Source of the DNA: Streptomyces sp. S.PB5
GTDB lineage: Bacteria; Actinomycetota; Actinomycetes; Streptomycetales; Streptomycetaceae
Length of the DNA: 64,000 bases
Direction: 5' to 3'
NCBI RefSeq assembly: GCF_030403745.1
Contig: NZ_JAQMWP010000001.1
Span: 372,001-436,000, forward strand
In this document: positions 15,289-25,351 of the stretch, one piece after another
How the letters are laid out: each line of letters begins with the position of its first letter
Numbering within the stretch: position 1 is the stretch's first letter
Position numbers and translations under genes: made by a program
The notes under the pieces: model-generated
Told to the model about the DNA's origin: nothing
Database searches by the model: none
What the model saw: only the letters and a program-made list of their open reading frames with translations

Positions 15289-17460
15289 ATGGCAGGAGAC
15301 CTCGACATCACCGAACGCGCCGTGCTCGGAGCGGACGCCGCCCAGCGGGGCGCCGCACCGACCTGGCCCGGCGTGGGCCAGACCCTGCACCGGTACGGCA
15401 GGGTCAGCGTCGTAGCCGTGCCCGACGGACCGGCCGCGGCGGCGCCGGGACCCGAACCCGGCGACACGGACGGCCTCACCGAAGTGGAGCAACTCGGCCT
15501 GGCCGCCCTGCGGTTGCGCGAGTCCACCGCGTACCGCACAGCCAAGACCCGCCGTCTGCGGGACGCGGAGCCCTGGGACATGCCCGACTGTACGGAGGTC
15601 GTACCCCAGCCCGGGCCACCCACCGCCTCCGCCACCGCCGCGGCGCCGACCAGCTCCTACCTGGAGGGCACCGTCGCGGTCGGCATCGTCATCGTGCAGG
15701 GCCCCACCGCCGACCTGCAGTTCTCCAACGACGAGATACTCAAGGTCGTCGCCGAGGTGCAGAACGGGCTCAGCTTCTACCCGACGACCAACCCCATCGC
15801 CGGCATCAGCTTCTCCTACGACATCCAGAACGTGGCCGTCGCGGTCGCCGCTGACCCCAACGCCCCTGACCTGGAGGCCCATTGGCGCAACCCCGCGATG
15901 GCGGCGATCGGCTACAGCGCCGACTTTGCCGGCGTGGGCGCCTACGTCGAGGACCTGCGCACCCGCTTCGGCACCCGCTGGACCTACTGCGGCTTCTTCA
16001 CCAAGTACCCGCTCAGCCACTTCGCGTACGCGAGCATCGGCGGTCCGCGCGTGGTCATGCAGTACGCCAACGACGGCTGGGGCCCCGACAACATCGACCG
16101 CGTCTTCGCCCACGAGACCGGGCACATCTTCGGCTGCCCCGACGAGTACGCCAACAGCAAGTGCGACTGCGGTGGCGCCTGGGGACGGTTCGGGCTGGTC
16201 AACGGCAACTGCGAGAACTGCGCGGGCGGTGGCGGCGTCGCCTGCCTCATGAAGGCCAACACCTTCGCGGTGTGCGAGTTCACCCCGGGCCACCTCGGCT
16301 GGTCACCGCAGCTGCTCGTCCGCAACTACGGCCACGCCGCCGGAGGCTGGCGCGTCGAGAAGCACCCCCGGCTCCTCGGGGACATCACCGGCGACGGCCG
16401 GCTGGGCATCGTCGGCTTCGGCGACGCGGGCGTGTACGTGTCCCCGGGCCACTCCGACGGCCGCTTCGAGACCCCGCGCCGGGTCATCGACAACTTCGGC
16501 TACGTGGCCGGTGGTTGGCGTGTCGAGCGGCATCCGCGCTTCCTCGCCGACATCACCGGCGACGGCCGTGCGGACATCGTGGGCTTCGGGAACGACGGCG
16601 TGTGGGTGGCTCTGTCGAACGGTGACGGCACGTTCGGAGCGATGACGATGCCGGTCGACAACTTCGGCTACGTGGCCGGTGGTTGGCGTGTCGAGCGGCA
16701 TCCGCGCTTCCTCGCCGACATCACCGGCGACGGCCGCGCCGACCTCGTCGGCTTCGGGAACGACGGGGTATGGGTCGCCCTGTCCAACGGTGACGGCACC
16801 TTCGGACCCATGAGGCTCGCCATCAACAACTTCGGCTACAACGCCGGGGGTTGGCGGGTGGAGCGGCATCCACGGTTCCTCGCGGACGTGACCGGGGACG
16901 GCCGCGCGGATGTCGTGGGCTTCGGGAACGACGGCGTGTGGGTGGCCCTGTCGAACGGTGACGGCACCTTCGGACCCATGAGGCTCGCCATCAACAACTT
17001 CGGCTACAACGCCGGGGGTTGGCGGGTGGAGCGGCATCCACGGTTCCTCGCGGACGTGACCGGGGACGGCCGCGCGGATGTCGTGGGCTTCGGGAACGAC
17101 GGCGTGTGGGTGGCCCTGTCGAACGGTGACGGCACCTTCGGGCCGCTGTCGATGCCGATCGCCGACTTCGGCTACAACGCGGGTAGCTGGCGGGTGGAGA
17201 AGCATCTGCGCCTCCTCGCCGACACCACCGGGGACGGCCGCGCGGATGTCGTCGGCTTCGGTGACGCCGGCGTCTGGGTGTCCCGGTCCCTCGGCGCGGG
17301 ACTCTTCGACCCGCCCGGACGGGTGATCGCGAACTTCGGCTACAACGCCGGGAGCTGGCGCGTCGAGAACCATCCTCGGTTCGTCGCCGACCTCACCGGC
17401 GACGGCAAGGCCGACGTCCTCGGCTTCGGCGACGCCGGCGTGTGGGTCAACCGCACCTGA
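15289..17460 (+). CDS. Metzincin-like zinc metalloprotease with seven FG-GAP/VCBS blades, 723 aa
   Basis: Residues 275-285 carry HETGHIFGCPD, matching the HExxHxxGxxD zinc motif of snapalysin-like metzincins (H275, H279, D285 as ligands, E276 catalytic). A cysteine-rich loop follows (CDCGG, CENCAGGGGVACLMK). From about 345 to the end are seven repeats of about 56 residues, each with TGDGRAD(I/V)VGFG(N/D), the calcium-binding FG-GAP motif, presumably forming a seven-bladed propeller. No Sec or Tat signal is visible, which is unusual for such an enzyme. Two central blades are identical at DNA level. Probably a protease with a propeller binding domain; its export route is unknown. Confidence 0.88.
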   Translation: MAGDLDITERAVLGADAAQRGAAPTWPGVGQTLHRYGRVSVVAVPDGPAAAAPGPEPGDTDGLTEVEQLGLAALRLRESTAYRTAKTRRLRDAEPWDMPDCTEVVPQPGPPTASATAAAPTSSYLEGTVAVGIVIVQGPTADLQFSNDEILKVVAEVQNGLSFYPTTNPIAGISFSYDIQNVAVAVAADPNAPDLEAHWRNPAMAAIGYSADFAGVGAYVEDLRTRFGTRWTYCGFFTKYPLSHFAYASIGGPRVVMQYANDGWGPDNIDRVFAHETGHIFGCPDEYANSKCDCGGAWGRFGLVNGNCENCAGGGGVACLMKANTFAVCEFTPGHLGWSPQLLVRNYGHAAGGWRVEKHPRLLGDITGDGRLGIVGFGDAGVYVSPGHSDGRFETPRRVIDNFGYVAGGWRVERHPRFLADITGDGRADIVGFGNDGVWVALSNGDGTFGAMTMPVDNFGYVAGGWRVERHPRFLADITGDGRADLVGFGNDGVWVALSNGDGTFGPMRLAINNFGYNAGGWRVERHPRFLADVTGDGRADVVGFGNDGVWVALSNGDGTFGPMRLAINNFGYNAGGWRVERHPRFLADVTGDGRADVVGFGNDGVWVALSNGDGTFGPLSMPIADFGYNAGSWRVEKHLRLLADTTGDGRADVVGFGDAGVWVSRSLGAGLFDPPGRVIANFGYNAGSWRVENHPRFVADLTGDGKADVLGFGDAGVWVNRT
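16810..17143 (+). repeat. Two identical 168-bp-period copies encoding propeller blades
   Basis: Bases 16810-16975 and 16978-17143 are identical by eye, with a period of 168 bp (56 codons). Neighbouring blades are similar but diverged. This indicates recent duplication or gene conversion of one blade. Confidence 0.9.
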
Positions 17461-17503
17461 GCACGGGAGGCACCGGAGGCACAGGAAGCACAGGAAGCAC
17501 GGG

Positions 17504-17857
17504 TCAGTGGGGGCCGGCGGAGTCCGTCGGCCCCAGCGACCGCTCCAGCACCCGCCGAAGATGCCGGTCGAAGACCTCGCGGGTGTCCGGTGTCAGGGTG
17601 CGCAGGGCGATGAGGGCGGTGATCACGACGTCGCAGAGTTCGCCCTGGACGTCGTCCCAGGTGTGGGTCGTACCCTTGCGCGGGTTCTGGCCCGTCGCGC
17701 CGATGACGGCCTGGGCGACCTCGCCTACCTCCTCCGAGAGTTTCAGCATCCGCAGGAGGAGGGCTTCCTTGCCGTCCAGGGGGCGACTGGTGTCGATCCA
17801 GGCCCACAGGGCGTCGATGCCGGCCCAGACGTCGGTCGTCGTCTCGCGATCACTCAT
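17504..17857 (-). CDS. MazG-like nucleotide pyrophosphohydrolase, 117 aa
   Basis: The central helix pair LKLSEEVGEVAQAVIG and later ELCDVVITALIAL give the EExx(E)...xxxD metal-binding pattern of the MazG/all-alpha NTP pyrophosphatase family, which removes non-canonical nucleotides. Length fits single-domain MazG-like proteins. The gene converges with the metalloprotease and leaves only 43 bp between stops. It starts at ATG 17857. Confidence 0.88.
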   Translation of the reverse strand: MSDRETTTDVWAGIDALWAWIDTSRPLDGKEALLLRMLKLSEEVGEVAQAVIGATGQNPRKGTTHTWDDVQGELCDVVITALIALRTLTPDTREVFDRHLRRVLERSLGPTDSAGPH

Positions 17858-17941
17858 GGACGCAGCCTGGCATGCGCCACTGACAGTGGGGGAGGCCCTA
17901 CCGTGCGGCGGTGGGACGGCGGTTCGGCAGGCGTCCCACCC

Positions 17942-18580
<639 letters not shown>

Positions 18581-18710
18581 GATGACTCCCGGGAGCTATG
18601 AACGGAACACCCCCCTCGCGTTTCCACCGTCGCACTCCTGACACCTCACGGAACCACTCGCGCCGCCGTTCGGGTGGCGGGTCCACAGCAGCGGTGTGAG
18701 TCTGGCTGGC

Positions 18711-19034
18711 ATGACGATTCAGACCGGCAAGCTCAGCGACCCCGCCGTCCGCGCCTTCGTCACCGCCGTCAATGCGCACGACCGCGACGGCTTCAAGGCT
18801 CTCCTCGCCCCGGGCGCGACCATGTCGGACGACGGCTCCGACCGTGACCTCGACGACTGGATCGACCGGGAGATCTTCACCTCCCACGGTCACATGGAGG
18901 TCGACAACGAGTCCCGCGGCGGCCGCGACCTCATCGCCCGCTACAGCAACGACACCTGGGGCGAGATGCGCACCAAGTGGCACTTCGAGGTCGACGGCGA
19001 CAAGATCACCCGCTTCGAGACCGGACAGGCGTGA
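18711..19034 (+). CDS. NTF2/SnoaL-like small protein, 107 aa
   Basis: Sequence features (VRAFVTAVNAHDRDGFKALL, ATMSDDG, then WHFEVDGDKITRFETGQ) match the cone-shaped NTF2-like fold of nuclear-transport-factor/SnoaL-type proteins. ATG 18711 is taken; GTG 18696 would add five residues and neither has a strong ribosome site. Function unknown. The next gene, an aldo/keto reductase, has its own promoter in the 113-bp gap. Confidence 0.82.
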   Translation: MTIQTGKLSDPAVRAFVTAVNAHDRDGFKALLAPGATMSDDGSDRDLDDWIDREIFTSHGHMEVDNESRGGRDLIARYSNDTWGEMRTKWHFEVDGDKITRFETGQA

Positions 19035-19108
19035 CGGGACAAGTGTGACGGGACAGACATGACCGCACAGGCGCGACCGCACAGGCCTGACCGGTTCCGC
19101 GAAAACGC

Positions 19109-19139
19109 TTGCCCTGGAGTGCACTTCAACTCCTAGCGT
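19109..19139 (+). promoter_or_regulatory. MerR-type promoter with 19-bp spacer
   Basis: A TTGCCC -35 (19109-19114) and a TAGCGT -10 (19134-19139) are separated by 19 bp, too long for ordinary polymerase binding. The spacer contains the dyad CTGGAGTGCACTTCAACTCC. This is the hallmark of promoters remodelled by MerR-family activators. The -10 ends 8 nt before the ATG at 19148, so the transcript should be nearly leaderless. Confidence 0.75.
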
Positions 19140-19147
19140 TCTCCGGC

Positions 19148-20128
19148 ATGGAGACCACACGCACTCTCGGCCGTACCGGCATCGAGGTCAGCCCGCTCGG
19201 CTTCGGCTGCTGGGCGATCGGCGGTGAATGGCAGGACGTCGGCGGACAGCCCCTCGGCTGGGGCAAGGTCGACGACGACGAGTCCGTACGGGCGGTCCAC
19301 CGCGCCCTCGACCTCGGCGTGACCTTCTTCGACACCGCCGACGTCTACGGCACCGGGCACAGCGAGCGCGTCCTCGGCCGTGCCCTCGGCAAGCGCCGCG
19401 ACGACGTGGTCGTCGCCACCAAGTGGGGCAACCTCTTCGACGAGCGCACCCGTGTCCTCAACGGGCAGGACGCCTCCGTGGAGCACCTCCGCGAGGCGCT
19501 GACCGCCTCGCTCACCCGCCTCGGCACGGACTACGTGGACCTGTACCAGTTCCATCTGTCCGACGCCCACCCCGAACACGGCGCCCGACTCCGTGACGCC
19601 TGCGAGGAGCTCGTCCGCGAAGGCCTCGTCCGTGCCTACGCCTGGAGCACCGACGACCCGGCCCGTGCCGCGGTCTTCGCGGAGGGCGAGCACTGCGCGG
19701 CCGTGCAGCATGCGCTGAACGTCATGCAGGACGCCCCCGAAATGCTCGCCCTGTGCGAGGAGTTGGGGCTCGCGAGCATCAACCGCAGCCCGCTGGCGAT
19801 GGGGTTGCTGGCCGGGAAGCGGCAAGGGCCCAAGGACGCCGGGGACATCCGCAGCAAGCCGCCGGCCTGGCTCCCGGGCTTCGGAGACGGTTCCGGGGCG
19901 GACCCCGAGTGGCTGTCCAGGATCGACGCCGTCAACGCGATCCTCACCAGTAACGGCCGTACGTTGGCCCAGGGCGCCCTCGCCTGGATCTGGGCCCGCA
20001 GCCCCCGCACGATCCCGATCCCCGGCTTCCGTTCCGTCGCCCAGGCGGAGCAGAACGCGGGCGCGATCGAGAAAGGGCCGCTCACCGCCGAGCAGTTGAC
20101 CGAGATCAACGCAATCCTGGAACGGTAA
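19148..20128 (+). CDS. Aldo/keto reductase, 326 aa
   Basis: The family signature is complete: LGFGCWAIGG near the N-terminus, FFDTADVYGTGHSE (catalytic Asp and Tyr), VVATKWG (Lys) and DLYQFHLSD (His). The C-terminal IPIPGFRSVAQAEQNAGA binds NADPH. The protein probably reduces aldehydes or ketones in the cytosol. No Shine-Dalgarno precedes ATG 19148; the MerR-type promoter positions transcription at or next to the start codon. Inducible expression in response to a small-molecule or redox signal is therefore likely; the regulator is not encoded beside it. Confidence 0.95.
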   Translation: METTRTLGRTGIEVSPLGFGCWAIGGEWQDVGGQPLGWGKVDDDESVRAVHRALDLGVTFFDTADVYGTGHSERVLGRALGKRRDDVVVATKWGNLFDERTRVLNGQDASVEHLREALTASLTRLGTDYVDLYQFHLSDAHPEHGARLRDACEELVREGLVRAYAWSTDDPARAAVFAEGEHCAAVQHALNVMQDAPEMLALCEELGLASINRSPLAMGLLAGKRQGPKDAGDIRSKPPAWLPGFGDGSGADPEWLSRIDAVNAILTSNGRTLAQGALAWIWARSPRTIPIPGFRSVAQAEQNAGAIEKGPLTAEQLTEINAILER

Positions 20129-20192
20129 GCGGCCCAACCTCTTTGAAACGACCGTCGAACGGCCGCCAGTAGCCCTGTCCGCCCCGAACGGC

Positions 20193-20276
20193 ACGGCAGT
20201 CGTTCCACCCGTCGGCGTGTACTCCGCGGTCCCGCGCGGAGTCCACCCCCAGCCGGCGCGGTGGAACGACTGCCGT
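20193..20276. terminator. Branched bidirectional hairpin between convergent genes
   Basis: A perfect 17-bp inverted repeat (20193-20209 with 20260-20276, ACGGCAGTCGTTCCACC and complement) encloses a second stem (20221-20228 with 20235-20242, ACTCCGCG/CGCGGAGT). It lies in the 281-bp gap between the ends of the aldo/keto reductase and SDR genes. This fits a shared terminator; the length and the nested stem are unusual. Confidence 0.75.
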
Positions 20277-20409
20277 CTCCCCCCTCGGTTTGGTCAGCGG
20301 AAGCCTTCTGCCCCAAGTGTGAAGTTCTGATGGAGGAGATGTAGAGCATAAGTCCGCGACCGGCTCAGATGACGCGGAGGTTCATATTCCGGTTGTGCAG
20401 ATTGAGACC

Positions 20410-21168
20410 TCAACCACGCCCGATGTACGGCATCGCCGTTGCCAGTACGGTCGCGAACTGCACATTCGCCGCGAGCGGTAGCTCCGCCATGTGCCGCACC
20501 GTGCGCGCCACATCGGCCACATCCATCACGGGCTCGGGCGCGACCTCCCCGTTGGCCTGCAGCGCTCCGGTCTGCATGCGCGCCGTCATGTCGGTCGCCG
20601 CGTTCCCGATGTCGATCTGTCCGACCGCGATGCCGTACGGCCGCCCGTCCAGGGACAGTGACTTGGTGAGCCCGGTCAGCGCGTGCTTGGTCGCCGTGTA
20701 GGCGACGGAGTGCGGGCGGGGCGTATGGGCGGAGATGGATCCGTTGTTGATGATCCGGCCGCCCTGCGGCTCCTGCTCCTTCATCTGCCGGTACGCCGCC
20801 TGCGCGCACAGGAACGCCCCGTTGAGGTTGGTGTCGACGACGTGCCGCCACGCGTCGTACGGCAGCTCCTCGACCGGCACCCCGCCGGGCCCGAACGTGC
20901 CCGCGTTGTTGAACAGCAGGTCCACCCGTCCGAACCGCTCCACGGTCGCCGCGAACAGCGCTGCCACGTCGTCGGGCTGAGCGACATCGGTGCGTACGAC
21001 GAGAGCGGCGCCCTCGGGGGCTGGCGCCGCCGTCTCCTCCAGCGTCGCGGGGCGGCGTCCCGCCAGAGCCACCGACCAGCCGGCCCGCAGCAGCTCCACG
21101 GCGACGGCCCGTCCGATGCCGGAACCGGCGCCGGTCACCACGGCGATCTTCGATCCACTGTCAGTCAT
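20410..21168 (-). CDS. Short-chain dehydrogenase/reductase, 252 aa
   Basis: Classical SDR motifs: [11 protein letters not shown] for the cofactor, NNAGTFG, a catalytic Ser in NNGSISAH and YTATKHA (YxxxK). Residues after GAGSGIG (LAGRRP) suggest NADP(H) preference. Length is typical. ATG 21168 is used; upstream in-frame starts lack homology support. The gene is divergent from phoD. Confidence 0.95.
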   Translation of the reverse strand: MTDSGSKIAVVTGAGSGIGRAVAVELLRAGWSVALAGRRPATLEETAAPAPEGAALVVRTDVAQPDDVAALFAATVERFGRVDLLFNNAGTFGPGGVPVEELPYDAWRHVVDTNLNGAFLCAQAAYRQMKEQEPQGGRIINNGSISAHTPRPHSVAYTATKHALTGLTKSLSLDGRPYGIAVGQIDIGNAATDMTARMQTGALQANGEVAPEPVMDVADVARTVRHMAELPLAANVQFATVLATAMPYIGRG

Positions 21169-21306
21169 GGCATCGCAGCGTACGGGAGGGGCGTCCGCTG
21201 GCCGGAACTCATGCGTCCGCCATCTGGATGTCATGAACGCGATAGACGCGGGTCGTCCCCGGCCACTCCAATGCCTCCTGCATGCATCCGTCAGGGGAGG
21301 ACCGGA

Positions 21307-22947
21307 ATGACACCCGCAGCACACCCGACCCAGCACGCTCCCGAACTCCGCGCAGCCGCCCGCCACTTCAGCCGCCGCCGCTTCCTCACCGCCGGTGGCG
21401 CGGCCGCCGCCCTCGCCTTCGCCGTGAACCTGCCCACCGCCGGCACCGCGGCCGCCGCCGAACTCGACCCCGCGCAGCTCACCGCCGACCCCTTCACCCT
21501 CGGCATCGCCTCAGGAGACCCGCGGCCCGACTCGGTCCTGCTGTGGACCCGCCTCGCGCCCACCCCGTACCAGGCCGACGGCGGGCTGCCCGCCGAGCGC
21601 GTCACCGTCGGGTGGGAGCTGGCCCTCGACGAGAGATTCCGCAGCGTCGTCAGACGCGGCACGGCCACCGCGCACCCCGAGTTCCACCACACCGTGCACG
21701 TCGAGGTCGGCCACCTCGCCCCCGGCCACGCCTACTACTACCGCTTCCGCGCCGGGAGTTGGATCAGCCCGGCCGGCCGCACCCGCACCGCCCCCGCCGA
21801 GCGCTCCCGCACCTCCGCCCTCACCTTCGCCCTGACCTCCTGCCAGCGGTACGACCAGGGCTACTGGACCGCGTACAAGTACCTGGCCGAGGACGACGTG
21901 GACGTCGTTCTCCACCTCGGCGACTACCTCTACGAGTACGCGGTCAACGCGGTCGGCGGCGCCCGCGCCTACCCGGCCGGGACCCTCCCCGACCTCTTCA
22001 ACCACGAGACGGTGACCCTGGAGGACTACCGCCTGCGGTACGCCCTCTACAAGACCGACCCCGACCTGCGCGCCGCCCACGCCGCGCACCCCTTCGTCGT
22101 CACCTGGGACGACCACGAGACCGAGAACAACTACGCGGGCGACACCCCCGAGAACAACGTCCCGCCGGAGGAGTTCCTGCTCCGCCGGGCCGCCGCCTAC
22201 CGGGCCTACTGGGAGAACATGCCGCTGCGCCGCCCCCAGCTCCCCGAGGGCCCGGACCTGAAGCTCTACCGCCGTCTGCACTGGGGCCGGCTCGCCCAGT
22301 TCGACGTCCTCGACACCCGCCAGTACCGCTCGAACCAGGCCTACGGCGACGGCTGGCAGTTCCCGGGCCCGGAGTCGGAGGACCCGAGCCGCACGCTCAC
22401 CGGGGACGCGCAGGAGCGCTGGCTGATCGACGGCTGGCACCGCTCGGACGCCGTCTGGAACGTCGTACCGCAGCAGGTCACCTTCTCCCGCCGCCACAAC
22501 TCCACCACCCTGCCCTCCCGGGTCTCCATGGACTCCTGGGACGGCTACCCCGCCTCCCGCGAGCGGGTACTGGCCGGGGCGGAGGCCGCCGGGATCAGGA
22601 ACCTGATGGTCCTCACCGGCGACGTCCACGTCCACTACGGCTTCGACATCAAGCGGGACTTCGAAGACCCCGACTCCAGGACCATGGGTACGGAGATCGT
22701 CGCCACGTCGATCAGCAGCGGCGGCAACGGCTCGGAGAGACCGTCGAACTGGGCCACCTATCTCGCCGCCAACCCGCACTTGAAGTTCTACAACGGGCAG
22801 CGCGGCTACGCGACGGTGGCCCTCGGCCGGGAGCGGGCGCGGATCGACTACAAGACCGTGCCGTACGTGACCACGCAGGGCGCGCCGCTCACTACGTACG
22901 CCTCCTTCGTGACCGAGGCTGACGGCCAGGGGCTCAGGCCGGCGTGA
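21307..22947 (+). CDS. phoD: PhoD-type alkaline phosphatase, Tat-exported, 546 aa
   Basis: GGAGG precedes ATG 21307. A twin-arginine signal ([18 protein letters not shown], cleavage near AAAAE) implies folded export. Metal-site segments [35 protein letters not shown] and [12 protein letters not shown] match PhoD, a Ca/Fe phosphodiesterase-phosphatase that scavenges phosphate from teichoic acid or organic phosphates. Its last 14 bp overlap the end of the convergent oxidoreductase gene. I do not see a convincing PhoP direct repeat upstream. Confidence 0.95.
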   Translation: MTPAAHPTQHAPELRAAARHFSRRRFLTAGGAAAALAFAVNLPTAGTAAAAELDPAQLTADPFTLGIASGDPRPDSVLLWTRLAPTPYQADGGLPAERVTVGWELALDERFRSVVRRGTATAHPEFHHTVHVEVGHLAPGHAYYYRFRAGSWISPAGRTRTAPAERSRTSALTFALTSCQRYDQGYWTAYKYLAEDDVDVVLHLGDYLYEYAVNAVGGARAYPAGTLPDLFNHETVTLEDYRLRYALYKTDPDLRAAHAAHPFVVTWDDHETENNYAGDTPENNVPPEEFLLRRAAAYRAYWENMPLRRPQLPEGPDLKLYRRLHWGRLAQFDVLDTRQYRSNQAYGDGWQFPGPESEDPSRTLTGDAQERWLIDGWHRSDAVWNVVPQQVTFSRRHNSTTLPSRVSMDSWDGYPASRERVLAGAEAAGIRNLMVLTGDVHVHYGFDIKRDFEDPDSRTMGTEIVATSISSGGNGSERPSNWATYLAANPHLKFYNGQRGYATVALGRERARIDYKTVPYVTTQGAPLTTYASFVTEADGQGLRPA

Positions 22948-23953
22948 GGCCGGAGGCCTCTGGGGTCTCCGACGGGTAGCGGACGCCGACGCGGTCCCGG
23001 ATCGTGTCGAGCGTCCGCATCACCGCGAGGGTGCCGTCGAGCGGCACGAGCGGCGACTCGGTCTCGCCGGCCCGCAGCGCGCGCATGACCTCGACGGCCT
23101 CGTGCTTGAGGCTGCCCCGGGGACCGGCCTCGGCCGTGAACTCCTCGGCGTCGCGGCCGTCCCGGTGCAGGACGAACCGGTCCGGGAAGAAGAAGCCGTA
23201 CGGCACGTCGATCCGCCCCAGCGAACCGGTGACCGACGCCGAGGTCGCCGTACCGCCGATGATCGAGCAGTGCACCGAGGCGAGCGCGCCGCTGTCCCAG
23301 GAGAGCAGGGCGCCGGTCTGGAGGTCGACGCCCTCGGGGGAGAGGGTGGCGCGGGCGGCGATGTCGGAGGGTTCGCCGAGCAGGAGCTGGGCGAAGGAGA
23401 CCGGGTAGACGCCGAGGTCCAGCAGGGCGCCGCCGCCTTGGGCCGGGTCGCGGAGGCGGTGGCTGGGCGGGAAGGGACCGGCGAGTCCGAAGTCGGCCTG
23501 GACGCTGCGGACTTCGCCGATCGCGCCGTCGTCGACGAGCGCCTTGAGTTGCCGTACGAGGGGGTTGCAGTACATCCACATGGCTTCCATCAGGAAGCTC
23601 CCGCGTTCGCGTGCCAGCCCTACCAACTCCTCGGCCTCGCGCGCGTTGAGGGTGAAGGCCTTCTCGCAGAGCACGTTGCGTCCGGCCTCCAGGCACAGAC
23701 CGGCGGCCGCGCGGTGTGCCGAGTGCGGGGTGGCGACGTACACGACATCGATGTCCGCGTCCTCGGCGAGCGCGCCCCACTCGCCGTACGCCCGGTCGAT
23801 CCCGAACCGCTCGGCGAACGCCTGGGCCGACGCCTCGCTCCGCGAGGCCACCGCCACCACCTCCGCGTCCGGCAGGTCGACCAGATCGGCGGTGAACGCC
23901 GCCGCTATCCCGCCGGTCGCCAGGATCCCCCAGCGCACGCTCTGCTCCGTCAT
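22934..23953 (-). CDS. Gfo/Idh/MocA family oxidoreductase, 339 aa
   Basis: The N-terminal Rossmann fold reads RWGILATGGIAAAF, and VVYVATPHSAHRA plus VLCEKAFTLN give the EK(P/A) catalytic motif. The C-terminal half carries GGGALLDLGVYPV, typical of the substrate domain. It probably oxidises a sugar or related alcohol with NAD(P). The start ATG 23953 has AGGGAC upstream. It is divergent from the exporter at 24053, sharing a 99-bp promoter region. Confidence 0.94.
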   Translation of the reverse strand: MTEQSVRWGILATGGIAAAFTADLVDLPDAEVVAVASRSEASAQAFAERFGIDRAYGEWGALAEDADIDVVYVATPHSAHRAAAGLCLEAGRNVLCEKAFTLNAREAEELVGLARERGSFLMEAMWMYCNPLVRQLKALVDDGAIGEVRSVQADFGLAGPFPPSHRLRDPAQGGGALLDLGVYPVSFAQLLLGEPSDIAARATLSPEGVDLQTGALLSWDSGALASVHCSIIGGTATSASVTGSLGRIDVPYGFFFPDRFVLHRDGRDAEEFTAEAGPRGSLKHEAVEVMRALRAGETESPLVPLDGTLAVMRTLDTIRDRVGVRYPSETPEASGLTPA

Positions 23954-24052
23954 CCCGGTCCCTGCCCTCGCTCTGGTGACACTCGCCTGACACTCGCCAC
24001 TGTGTACGAGCTGAGAGCATAGGTGGCGGATCGGACGGAGAGGGAGGGGCAC

Positions 24053-25351
24053 ATGCCCGAGAGCGGGGCATCGACACCGGAGCTTCAACAGACGGCTGGG
24101 AAGGGGGCCCAGCCGTCGTCCGCACGTGGCGTACGCCGTACCGGCTGGCTCGTCACCCTCACCCTCGGCGGCCTGACCGCCACGCCACCGCTGGCGATAG
24201 ACATGTACCTGCCGTCGCTGCCCGAGGTCACCCAGTCCCTGCACGCCCCCGCCGCGACCGTCCAGCTCACCCTCACCGCCTGTCTGCTCGGCATGGCCCT
24301 CGGCCAGCTGGTGGTCGGCCCGATGAGCGACCGCTGGGGCCGCCGCCGCCCGCTGCTCGCCGGACTCGCCGTCTACGTCGTCGCCACCGCCCTGTGTGCC
24401 GTGGCACCCACCGTCGAGACCCTGGTCGCCTTCCGGCTGACACAGGGGCTGGCGGGCGCGGCCGGGATAGTCATCGCGCGGGCCGTCGTACGCGATCTCT
24501 ACGACGGTGTGACCATGGCCCGCTTCTTCTCCACCCTGATGCTGATCGGCGGGGTCGCCCCGATCGTCGCGCCGGTCATCGGCGGGCAGATCCTGCGGGT
24601 GACGGACTGGCGGGGCGTGTTCGTGGTGCTGACGGTGGTCGGTGCGCTGCTGGCGGGGCTGGTGTGGGCCCGGCTGCCCGAGACGCTCCCCGCCGCCGAC
24701 CGGCACGCCGGAGGTGTGGGGGAGGCCCTGCGCTCGATGCGGGCGCTGCTGGCCGACCTCCCCTTCACCGGGTACATGCTCGCGGGCGGCTTCGCCTTCG
24801 CCTCGCTGTTCGCGTACGTCTCGGCCTCGCCGTTCGTGATCCAGGAGATCTACGGGGCCTCGCCGCAGACGTTCAGTCTGCTCTTCGGCCTGAACTCGGT
24901 GGGTCTGGTGGTCGTGGGCCAGATCAACGGCAAGGTGCTGGTGGGCCGGGTCAGCCTGGAGAAGGTGCTGGGCATCGGGCTGGTGATCGTGGTCGCCGCC
25001 GCGACGGCCCTGGTGCTGATGTCGTCGGGCGTCTTCGGCGAGGCGGGTCTGGCACCGGTCGCGGCCGCCCTCTTCGTCCTGATGTCGGCGATGGGCCTCG
25101 CCCTGCCCAACGCCCAGTCGCTGGCCCTGCTGCGCACCAGACACTCCGCGGGCGCCGCGTCCGCCCTGCTCGGCACGTCCTCCTTCCTCATAGGGGCGGT
25201 CGCCTCGCCGCTGGTCGGGGTCGCCGGGGAGGACACCGCCGTACCGATGGCCGTGGTCCAACTCGTGGCGGCACTGGTAGCACTTGGCTGTTTCATGGGA
25301 ATGTGCCGTCCTTGGAACAGACGTGCGACTGTGGAGGGGGCGGAGAACTGA
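24053..25351 (+). CDS. MFS drug exporter, Bcr/CflA subfamily, 432 aa
   Basis: Twelve membrane segments. The family signatures are PLAIDMYLPSLPEV in helix 1, LGMALGQLVVGPMSDRWGRRRPL (motif A) and an RAVVRDLYDG loop. These proteins expel chloramphenicol, bicyclomycin or related compounds by proton antiport. ATG 24053 has GGGAGG upstream and is preferred to GTG 24023. The serine hydrolase gene begins within or at its stop, suggesting one transcript. Confidence 0.94.
   Translation: MPESGASTPELQQTAGKGAQPSSARGVRRTGWLVTLTLGGLTATPPLAIDMYLPSLPEVTQSLHAPAATVQLTLTACLLGMALGQLVVGPMSDRWGRRRPLLAGLAVYVVATALCAVAPTVETLVAFRLTQGLAGAAGIVIARAVVRDLYDGVTMARFFSTLMLIGGVAPIVAPVIGGQILRVTDWRGVFVVLTVVGALLAGLVWARLPETLPAADRHAGGVGEALRSMRALLADLPFTGYMLAGGFAFASLFAYVSASPFVIQEIYGASPQTFSLLFGLNSVGLVVVGQINGKVLVGRVSLEKVLGIGLVIVVAAATALVLMSSGVFGEAGLAPVAAALFVLMSAMGLALPNAQSLALLRTRHSAGAASALLGTSSFLIGAVASPLVGVAGEDTAVPMAVVQLVAALVALGCFMGMCRPWNRRATVEGAEN

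Noticed and set aside
21169..21306. PHO box upstream of phoD
   Set aside because: No pair of GTTCACC-like direct repeats at 11-bp spacing could be seen.
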